Source: Chitinophagaceae bacterium (GTDB taxonomy: Bacteria; Bacteroidota; Bacteroidia; Chitinophagales; Chitinophagaceae). From it: a DNA stretch of 5,766 nt. Location: assembly GCA_016787105.1 (NCBI GenBank), contig JAEUVI010000556.1, positions 1 to 5,766 of the forward strand, written 5' to 3'. The translations under genes and the position numbers were made by a program. Below the pieces are notes generated by a model. It did no database searches. It was not told the DNA's origin and was given only the letters and a program-made list of their open reading frames with translations. Shown in pieces: positions 1 through 5,241 of this stretch. Positions within the stretch are counted from its first letter, which is position 1. Each line of letters opens with the position of its first letter.

Positions 1-212
1 AACCAGTTTGAGCCGCTTCCGGAAAATGGCAACGACAACCATGCAGAAGTAAAATCCTTCTCCTGAACATTTTTGACAATATTACTTGAATCAGAAAATA
101 CCCTTTCGACGTGCGAAGCAGCAATATTTTCTTTCTTCATTTCCTCATTTTCACATGTCAAAAACCAGGAAGAGGACAGCAGTATCAATAATGTTATTTG
201 TAACCGTTCCAT
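1..212 (-). CDS. Partial lipoprotein of unknown function (5' end only)
   Basis: I do not recognise this protein. Reading leftward from an ATG at 212-210, the frame stays open for 70 codons to the window edge, so the gene is truncated by the window and not by mutation. The first 20 residues look like a lipoprotein signal: Met-Glu-Arg, then a hydrophobic stretch (LQITLLILL), then SSSWFLTC with the candidate lipidated Cys at residue 20. Thr just before the Cys is less usual than Gly, Ala or Ser, which lowers confidence slightly. The residues after the Cys are acidic (ENEE), followed by a hydrophilic segment and then a segment with Trp, Pro and Gly near the edge. An internal ATG at 140-138 (MKKEN) is possible but would discard the signal peptide. 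There is an in-frame stop at 248-246 and no other upstream ATG. A role at the cell envelope is inferred from the signal alone. It lies downstream of icd in the same direction but is separated from it by a terminator, so it is probably transcribed independently. Confidence 0.6.
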   Translation of the reverse strand, partial: MERLQITLLILLSSSWFLTCENEEMKKENIAASHVERVFSDSSNIVKNVQEKDFTSAWLSLPFSGSGSNW

Positions 213-420
213 ACACAAAAATTGATTGATGAGTAGTAATGTTTTTCAAAGAAAAAAATGCAGAAAAACATACAGCGACACAAATGCGGTGAATACAAGA
301 AACTTTTTCATAAATAAGGTTTAATGGTTTTCTGTTCCGTTTCTGAAAACAAAATAAAAGCATTGCAATACTGTAAACCAGCGGTGCAGTACTGAATCAT
401 GTAAGTAGAAATACTGATAT
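213..420. other. AT-rich intergenic region
   Basis: This non-coding stretch lies between the start of the left lipoprotein and the icd terminator. It should contain the lipoprotein's promoter, but I found no full match to the Bacteroidota promoter pattern on the minus strand. The only regularity seen is the pentamer TACTG at 369-373, 390-394 and 412-416. The first two copies sit in nearly identical 9-mers (GCAATACTG and GCAGTACTG). Short open frames here look like chance. Confidence 0.5.
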
Positions 421-449
421 GAATAAAAAAGGCTGCCCGCAGGCAGCCT
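421..449 (-). terminator. Intrinsic terminator of icd
   Basis: A perfect 8-bp GC-rich stem (AGGCTGCC at 430-437 paired with GGCAGCCT at 442-449) closes a 4-base CGCA loop. Read on the minus strand, the hairpin is followed at once by TTTTTTATT, the classic rho-independent layout. It begins 25 bases past the icd stop codon. On the plus strand the sequence after the stem is only mildly T-rich, so the terminator appears to act mainly on icd transcripts. Confidence 0.9.
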
Positions 450-473
450 CATTATTTCAAATATTATGAGCGA

Positions 474-1709
474 TTATTTTTTCAGTTTTGTTTTCAGGTT
501 GTTATCAATCGCTTCCAGAAATTCTTCCGTATATAAAAAGTGCTCGCCGTGTTTTACTTTGTTACCATATATGCAAACCGCGAGGTCTTTTGTCATTTTT
601 CCTTGTTCTACTGTTTCAATACAAACCTCTTCCAATGCGTTTGCAAAATCAATCAACGGCTGGTTACCATCCAGTTTACCACGAAATGCCAACCCTCTTG
701 TCCATGCAAATATGGAAGCGATAGGATTTGTAGATGTTGGTTTTCCTGCCTGGTGATCGCGGTAGTGACGTGTAACTGTACCATGTGCAGCTTCCGCCTC
801 CAATGTTTTTCCATCAGGTGTTACTAATACAGAAGTCATGAGGCCCAATGAACCAAACCCTTGCGCAACAGTATCGCTTTGTACATCGCCATCATAATTT
901 TTACAAGCCCATACGAAGTTACCATTCCACTTCAGCGCACTTGCTACCATATCATCAATAAGGCGATGCTCATATACTATACCTGCTGCATCGAATTTTG
1001 CTTTGAATTCTTTTTGATAAATATCTTCGAAAATATCTTTGAAACGACCATCGTATTTTTTAAGAATTGTATTTTTTGTAGAAAGATATAAAGGCCATTT
1101 TTTACTTAATGCCATATTAAAACAGCTTCTTGCAAACCCTATAATACTTTCATCAGTATTGTACATGGACATTGCCACCCCGTCTCCTTTAAAATTAAAC
1201 ACTTCAAAGGTTTGTGGTTCGCCGCCACCTTCAGGTGTAAATGTCATGGTCAGCTTGCCTTTACCCTTAATAACAGTATCAGTGGCGCGATATTGATCGC
1301 CGAATGCGTGACGGCCAACAATAATTGGCGCAGTCCAGTTCGTTACCAGTCTTGGTATATTACTGATTACAATCGGTTCGCGAAAAACAGTACCGTCAAG
1401 AATATTGCGGATAGTTCCGTTCGGGCTCTTCCACATTTGTTTCAGGTTAAATTCTTTTACCCTCGCTTCATCTGGCGTAATGGTTGCACATTTAATACCT
1501 ACACCATATTGCTTTATTGCGTTAGCGGCATCAATGGTTACCTGGTCATTTGTCTGATCGCGGTGTTCAACACCAAGATCGTAATACTTAATATCCAGTT
1601 CGAGATAGGGTAAGATCAGTTTGTCTTTAATAAACTTCCAGATGATTCTGGTCATTTCATCGCCATCTAATTCAACTACGGGATTCGCTACTTTAATTTT
1701 TTGTGCCAT
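474..1709 (-). CDS. icd: NADP-dependent isocitrate dehydrogenase, eukaryotic type (homodimeric)
   Basis: This cytoplasmic TCA-cycle enzyme converts isocitrate to 2-oxoglutarate and CO2 with reduction of NADP+. It has 411 residues, close to human cytosolic IDH1 (414), and the two align almost without shift. Visible motifs are the substrate loop KSPNGTIRN (94-102) with Arg101, Arg110 and Arg133 (GRHAFGDQY), catalytic Tyr140 and Lys212, and metal-binding Asp252, Asp275 and Asp279 (YDGDVQSD). The NADP motif AAHGTVTRHYR (307-317) has Arg314 and His315, the residues that contact the 2'-phosphate in IDH1, so NADP is the expected cofactor. The N-terminal signature VELDGDEMTRIIW (12-24) places it in the eukaryote-like class, unlike E. 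coli Icd. The start is the first in-frame ATG before a complete N-terminus. The leader is A-rich with no Shine-Dalgarno sequence, normal for Bacteroidota. The gene is monocistronic: a terminator follows the stop codon and the upstream neighbour is divergent. No key residue is missing. Confidence 0.97.
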   Translation of the reverse strand: MAQKIKVANPVVELDGDEMTRIIWKFIKDKLILPYLELDIKYYDLGVEHRDQTNDQVTIDAANAIKQYGVGIKCATITPDEARVKEFNLKQMWKSPNGTIRNILDGTVFREPIVISNIPRLVTNWTAPIIVGRHAFGDQYRATDTVIKGKGKLTMTFTPEGGGEPQTFEVFNFKGDGVAMSMYNTDESIIGFARSCFNMALSKKWPLYLSTKNTILKKYDGRFKDIFEDIYQKEFKAKFDAAGIVYEHRLIDDMVASALKWNGNFVWACKNYDGDVQSDTVAQGFGSLGLMTSVLVTPDGKTLEAEAAHGTVTRHYRDHQAGKPTSTNPIASIFAWTRGLAFRGKLDGNQPLIDFANALEEVCIETVEQGKMTKDLAVCIYGNKVKHGEHFLYTEEFLEAIDNNLKTKLKK

Positions 1710-1756
1710 GGGTTAAAAGAGTTTTGATCAATAAAATCCGCTGATGCAGAAGTTTG

Positions 1757-1764
1757 CAAAACTA
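1757..1764 (-). promoter_or_regulatory. Possible -7 box of the icd promoter
   Basis: On the minus strand this reads TAGTTTTG, a full match to the Bacteroidota -7 consensus TAnnTTTG. It lies 47 bases before the icd ATG, which would give a leader of about 40 bases. The nearest upstream TTTG (1781-1778) is only 13 bases away instead of the usual 19-21, so the -33 element is missing or degenerate. It is therefore a weak call. Confidence 0.35.
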
Positions 1765-1884
1765 AAGATTTTCAGTCCAAATAACCTTTAACATCTATCA
1801 GAATACATTTTGCTTTATTTTTGCCCAAGAGGTTTAGGTTCGATTAAATTTTGACAAATTCGAAGTTTTTTTTTGAATCCGTAC

Positions 1885-1915
1885 TTGCAGGATTGATTGC
1901 GGTCAATTAGTTTTG
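1885..1915 (+). promoter_or_regulatory. Bacteroidota-type promoter of the Crp/Fnr gene
   Basis: A -33 element TTG (1885-1887), a 20-base spacer and a -7 element TAGTTTTG (1908-1915) match the Bacteroidota primary sigma factor pattern TTG-N19-21-TAnnTTTG. Transcription would start near 1921, leaving a leader of about 45 bases before the ATG at 1967. A run of nine T residues (1866-1874) just upstream may bend DNA or act as an UP-like element; that last point is inference. Confidence 0.65.
1893..1906. promoter_or_regulatory. FNR-like operator candidate in the Crp/Fnr gene promoter
   Basis: The sequence TTGAT-TGCG-GTCAA matches the FNR-type palindrome TTGAT-N4-ATCAA at 9 of 10 defined bases. It lies wholly between the -33 and -7 elements of the downstream gene's promoter, a position where a bound dimer would block RNA polymerase. 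The neighbouring regulator carries an FNR-like recognition helix, so negative autoregulation is the simplest reading. No binding data exist here; the call rests on sequence and position. Confidence 0.45.
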
Positions 1916-1966
1916 CGGTATTATAGCATCTTGAAGTAGCATTTTTTTGATTGTATTAGTAGCAAA

Positions 1967-2572
1967 ATGGATATCACAAGGCCCTTTCTGGAATACTTGC
2001 GCAAGTTTGTAGTACTCACTGATGAAGAATATCAACATTATATTCTCCCCTATATTAAGGTCAGAAGATTTGGCAAGAAAGAAGTAGTAACAAAAGCCAA
2101 TGAAGTAGAAAACTATTTCAACTTCGTTCTGCGCGGTATGGCAAGAAAATATTACAAAAAAGGGAAGGATGAAATCAACACCCAGATTTCATTTGAAAAT
2201 CATATCATTCACTCGCAGGAGTCGTATCACAGTCGCACTCCTTCGGAATATTATATAGAAACTATCGAGCCTACTACATTTGTTTCCATCACACATGATG
2301 ACCTGGAAAAAATATATGATTCATCGAAAAAAATGGAGCATCTTGGCAGGCTGATTATTACTTACACCATGGTAATAAAGGATCGCTGGCAGATACAATT
2401 GGTAAAACACTCTCCCCGCGAACGTTTTATTCACTTCGTAAACAAGAATCCTGAATTATTACAACGGGTTCCTCAAAAATTTCTGGCAAGCTACCTGAAT
2501 ATAAAACCTGAAACATTCAGCCGGTTTAAGCACCTTGTACGCAACGGTGTGAAAACGAATGATCCTACTTAG
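1967..2572 (+). CDS. Crp/Fnr-family transcriptional regulator
   Basis: This is a 201-residue cytoplasmic DNA-binding protein. Residues about 20-115 form a cyclic-nucleotide-binding-like beta-roll (for example NYFNFVLRGMARKYY, 49-63). A dimerisation helix lies at about 115-145 and a helix-turn-helix at about 167-191 (RVPQKFLASYLNIKPETFSR). The recognition helix PETFSR (181-186) resembles VETISR of E. coli FNR, keeping the Glu, Ser and Arg that read TTGAT half-sites. The protein has no cysteine at all, so it cannot hold an Fe-S cluster like FNR. The cAMP-contact motif of E. coli Crp is also not evident. The effector is thus unknown, as for many Bacteroidota members of this family. The start is the ATG 51 bases after the -7 box; no Shine-Dalgarno sequence is present. 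The gene converges on the Nramp gene with only 9 bases between stop codons. Its target genes cannot be told from the window beyond a likely site in its own promoter. Confidence 0.9.
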   Translation: MDITRPFLEYLRKFVVLTDEEYQHYILPYIKVRRFGKKEVVTKANEVENYFNFVLRGMARKYYKKGKDEINTQISFENHIIHSQESYHSRTPSEYYIETIEPTTFVSITHDDLEKIYDSSKKMEHLGRLIITYTMVIKDRWQIQLVKHSPRERFIHFVNKNPELLQRVPQKFLASYLNIKPETFSRFKHLVRNGVKTNDPT

Positions 2573-2581
2573 CAGTTTACT

Positions 2582-4450
2582 TTACACATTTACTACCAAT
2601 ACAGGCATCTTTAATTCGTGCCGCACAGCATCAATGGTTTCACCATACAGCCAATCTTTTATACCGGAATGGCCATGCCCTCCTATAACCAGCATGTCCG
2701 CTTTATTTTCTCTTACAAGTTTTACAATCTCTTTCGATCGGTTGGTAAATCCTAAAACGCCAATTGCCTCATACCCCATTTCTTTTATCCGCTGTGCATA
2801 AAAGTCAATATGCTCCTGGTCTTTCCTTGTTTCTAAATCATCCGATTCACTACCGAGTATTCTTGCTGAAGCGCTCTCTACTATATGTACTAATATAAAC
2901 ATAGTTCCCTTCGAAGCCTGCCCAAGAGCATGCGATAGAAGAATATCATCTTTTTTACTAAACTCCAATGCAACAGCAATCCTTTTATAGCGTGGAACTG
3001 TGAGTTGTTGCAATTCCCCGACCTCTGGATGTACCTGTACCCCTACATCCTGCCGGCGCTTGTGAAGTAGTGGATAAAAAAATGCAAATGCCAGCATAGC
3101 AACAAAAATCAAGGCGCTGATAATAATTACAATTTTCCAGAAAAGATTACCGGAATCTTGAAAATAAGAGACTGCCTGCTCACTTACCATCCGGATATTT
3201 AAATAAACAAGTACAATAGTGATAGCCCATGCTGCTATTTTAACGAGCGGTTTTATTGCAAATTCTCCCATTGTTTTTTTATCACTTACAAAATGTATTA
3301 ATGGAATGATAGCAAACCCGAGTTGAAGACTCAAGATAACCTGGCTTAACACAAGAAGGTTGTCAATATTATTCTCGCCATTTATTAAAATTACAATCAC
3401 AGCTGGGATGATCGCTACCACCCTTGTCATCAATCTTCTTATCCATGGGTTAATGCGTAATCGCAGGTATCCTTCCATTACTATCTGCCCGGCAAGCGTA
3501 CCCGTTACTGTTGAGCTTTGCCCCGCTGCTATTAGTGCTATTGCAAACAATGTTGGAGCAAGTTTCGATCCTAACAGGTTATCTAATAACCGGTAAGCCG
3601 TTTTTATTTCAGCAACATCCGTTCTACCTGTCTTATAAAAGGCTGCAGCTGCCAACACTAATATAGCAGCATTTACAAAAAAAGCCAGGTTGAGTGCAAT
3701 AGTGCTATCAATAAAATTCAACCGTAATGCTCTTTTTATACCGTCTCTATCACGTTTTATTTTTCTTGTTTGTACCAAAGCGGAATGCAGGTATAAATTA
3801 TGCGGCATCACGGTAGCACCGATAATACCAATAGCGATATACAAAGCCTGGTTATCCGGAATGTGTGGTACAAAGCCTGTTATTACCTCTCCCAGTTGCG
3901 GTTTTACCAGTATAATTTCTGTAAGAAAAGAAAGTCCGATTACTACGACCAGTGCGATGATGAAAGCTTCCATCTTACGCATACCGAGCCGTTGTAATAC
4001 AAGCAGCAGGAATGTATCTAAAACTGTAATCAATACTGCATATAACAAAGGAATACCTGTAAGTAACTGGATACCGATAGCCATACCCAGCACTTCTGCC
4101 AGGTCTGTTGCCGCGATTGCGATTTCGGCAAGGATATATAGCGGGAAGTTTAAAAATTTCGGATAGGTTTCCCTATTAGCCTGCGCTAAATCCCTTCCAC
4201 GTACAATGCCCAATCGCGCTGATAAACTCTGGAGCAGTAAAGCCATCAGGTTGCTCATAAGCAACACCCAAATGAGCGTGTACCCGTATTTACTACCTCC
4301 TTGCAGATCGGTAGCCCAGTTGCCTGGATCCATATACCCCACACTTACAAGATATGCCGGCCCGAAAAAAGCCAGTATTTTTCTGAAACCTTTGCGATGC
4401 GTGGAAGTAGTATCTATACTTTCATGTACCTCGCTTAATGAACGGTTCAT
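2582..4450 (-). CDS. mntH: Nramp-family Mn2+/Fe2+ transporter with C-terminal Usp domain
   Basis: This inner-membrane, proton-coupled importer of divalent metal has 622 residues from the chosen start. Residues about 23-462 are an Nramp fold with 11-12 membrane segments. Helix 1 has DPGN (41-44). Helix 6 has Ala212-x-x-Met215 within MPHNLYLHS. A later helix has GQSSTVTGTLAGQ (310-322). Asp41, Asn44, Ala212 and Met215 are the transition-metal ligands known in Nramp proteins, and Met favours Mn/Fe over Mg. After a charged linker, residues about 487-622 form a universal stress protein domain with a near-canonical nucleotide loop: Gly590, Gly593 and Gly603, with Glu604 where Ser or Thr is usual. 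Typical MntH proteins end after the membrane part (about 410-450 residues). The frame extends upstream to ATG codons at 4474 and 4519, but those overlap mntR, and MNRSLSEVHES is a natural N-terminus 13 bases after the mntR stop. The two genes are surely one operon. There is no visible frameshift at the fusion. Confidence 0.93.
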   Translation of the reverse strand: MNRSLSEVHESIDTTSTHRKGFRKILAFFGPAYLVSVGYMDPGNWATDLQGGSKYGYTLIWVLLMSNLMALLLQSLSARLGIVRGRDLAQANRETYPKFLNFPLYILAEIAIAATDLAEVLGMAIGIQLLTGIPLLYAVLITVLDTFLLLVLQRLGMRKMEAFIIALVVVIGLSFLTEIILVKPQLGEVITGFVPHIPDNQALYIAIGIIGATVMPHNLYLHSALVQTRKIKRDRDGIKRALRLNFIDSTIALNLAFFVNAAILVLAAAAFYKTGRTDVAEIKTAYRLLDNLLGSKLAPTLFAIALIAAGQSSTVTGTLAGQIVMEGYLRLRINPWIRRLMTRVVAIIPAVIVILINGENNIDNLLVLSQVILSLQLGFAIIPLIHFVSDKKTMGEFAIKPLVKIAAWAITIVLVYLNIRMVSEQAVSYFQDSGNLFWKIVIIISALIFVAMLAFAFFYPLLHKRRQDVGVQVHPEVGELQQLTVPRYKRIAVALEFSKKDDILLSHALGQASKGTMFILVHIVESASARILGSESDDLETRKDQEHIDFYAQRIKEMGYEAIGVLGFTNRSKEIVKLVRENKADMLVIGGHGHSGIKDWLYGETIDAVRHELKMPVLVVNV

Positions 4451-4463
4451 ATCATGTTTCCCA

Positions 4464-5129
4464 TTACGCGCCATACCTGACAAAAATATTTTTAGCGAGT
4501 TGCTCACTGATAGTGACAAGATGTTGCTGGCGGATTTTTATTTCAACAGAACTATCAAAATGAAATTTTTGTTTTATTTCCAGTCTTGTGCCAATGGAAA
4601 TATTTTTATGCTTCAACAGATCCAGCATTTCTGTAGACTGGTTACTTACATGACATACTTCTGCCAAAGTATTCAGCGGCAAATCAACCAGGCTTACCTG
4701 TTGGTAGTTTTCTATTTTGCCATTCATATCAGGAATCGGATCGCCATGCGGATCAAACTTGGGAAAACCCAAATACTCATCCAGTTTATCAACCAGTTTT
4801 TTACTACTTACATGCTCCAGTTCTTCTGCTATTTCATGTACTTCATCCCAGCCAAACTTCAGTTTTTCTGAAAGAAAATACTCCCACAATCTATGGCGAC
4901 GGATAATACCCAAGGCCACTTTTTTCCCTTCATTATTCAAACGAAAACCCTGGTAAGGCTGGTAGTTCAACAGCTTTTTAGTCTTCAGTTTTTTCATCAT
5001 ATCCGTTACAGAGGCAGGCCTTGTAAGCAACTCCTGCGCCAGGGCGTTAGTTGTTACTGTTTCACCATCAGCCTGCAGGTGATAGATTGCCTTGATGTAA
5101 TTTTCCTCGCTCTGGGAATAATTCAGCAT
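4464..5129 (-). CDS. mntR: DtxR/MntR-family metal-dependent repressor
   Basis: This 221-residue cytoplasmic regulator should bind DNA when loaded with metal and repress uptake genes. A winged helix occupies about 5-65, with recognition helix RPASVTDMMKKL (37-48). A metal-binding and dimerisation domain spans about 70-140, and a FeoA/SH3-like domain spans about 143-190. Residue numbers match Corynebacterium DtxR without a shift: His79, Glu83, His98, Glu105 and His106 are all present. Position 102 is Glu where iron-sensing DtxR has Cys; Bacillus MntR also has Glu at the equivalent place (Glu99), which supports manganese sensing. Position 10 is Asn instead of Met (DtxR) or Asp (MntR). The motif DPHGDPIP (126-133) is typical of the long, SH3-bearing branch. 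The gene is first in an operon with the Nramp transporter and sits behind a promoter overlapped by a palindrome, so autoregulation is likely. The start is the only sensible ATG, with a very short leader. Confidence 0.95.
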   Translation of the reverse strand: MLNYSQSEENYIKAIYHLQADGETVTTNALAQELLTRPASVTDMMKKLKTKKLLNYQPYQGFRLNNEGKKVALGIIRRHRLWEYFLSEKLKFGWDEVHEIAEELEHVSSKKLVDKLDEYLGFPKFDPHGDPIPDMNGKIENYQQVSLVDLPLNTLAEVCHVSNQSTEMLDLLKHKNISIGTRLEIKQKFHFDSSVEIKIRQQHLVTISEQLAKNIFVRYGA

Positions 5130-5141
5130 GACTAAATAATA

Positions 5142-5159
5142 TTTTAGCCAAATCTAAAA
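5142..5159. promoter_or_regulatory. Candidate MntR operator
   Basis: This is an 18-bp palindrome, TTTTAG-N6-CTAAAA, with perfect 6-base arms. It contains the whole -7 box of the mntR promoter and reaches the expected start point, the classic place for a repressor. The half-site TTAG resembles half-sites reported for other DtxR-family proteins. That MntR itself binds here is inferred from position and symmetry. Confidence 0.55.
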
Positions 5160-5179
5160 AAATATTTTGATAAGACAAA
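5149..5179 (-). promoter_or_regulatory. Bacteroidota-type promoter of the mntR-mntH operon
   Basis: On the minus strand TTTG (5179-5176), a 19-base spacer and TAGATTTG (5156-5149) match the Bacteroidota promoter consensus exactly. Transcription would start near 5142, only about 13 bases before the mntR ATG, so the leader is short. The -7 box lies inside the palindrome at 5142-5159. Confidence 0.7.
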
Positions 5180-5188
5180 CACCGTTTT

Positions 5189-5209
5189 AACCATTAAAAA
5201 AGAATGGTT
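5189..5209. repeat. Inverted repeat in the divergent mntR/lipoprotein region
   Basis: Perfect 7-base arms, AACCATT (5189-5195) and AATGGTT (5203-5209), flank a 7-base A-rich centre. Beyond one mismatch the symmetry continues for three more A-T pairs (5185-5187 with 5211-5213). It lies upstream of the -33 box of mntR and 32 bases before the plus-strand lipoprotein ATG. It could be a second operator, for either gene, or a hairpin in a leader transcript. The arms differ from the mntR palindrome, so a different protein might bind. Confidence 0.5.
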
Positions 5210-5241
5210 TAAATTCGGCTTTTCTAATTCAACACTGTGAT

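Noticed and set aside
1..66. A plus-strand open frame from the window edge to a stop at 64-66, possibly the C-terminus of a gene
   Set aside because: Only 21 codons are visible, which is common by chance. The minus-strand reading is open for 70 codons and starts with a lipoprotein-like signal.
151..363. A 70-codon minus-strand frame between icd and the left edge
   Set aside because: It overlaps the lipoprotein signal-peptide region in another frame, is short, Cys- and Phe-rich, and has no recognisable motif. The overlapping frame starting at 212 has a better protein-like start.
1212..1613. Plus-strand frame of 133 codons opposite icd
   Set aside because: It is an antisense shadow; the icd reading is a full-length enzyme with all catalytic residues.
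1724..1731. TTGATCAA palindrome before icd as an FNR-type site
   Set aside because: The half-sites have no 4-base spacer, so it does not fit an FNR/Crp dimer, and it would lie within the icd leader.
1851..1856. TTGACA as a sigma-70 -35 box
   Set aside because: No TATAAT-like -10 lies at 16-18 bases, and a better Bacteroidota-type promoter is found downstream.
3690..4166. Long plus-strand frame opposite the Nramp gene
   Set aside because: It is an antisense shadow of a strongly conserved membrane protein gene and has no motif of its own.
4451..4519. Longer N-terminus for the Nramp protein from ATG codons at 4519 or 4474
   Set aside because: Both would overlap the end of mntR and add residues without family resemblance. 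The ATG at 4450 starts 13 bases after the mntR stop and gives a natural N-terminus.
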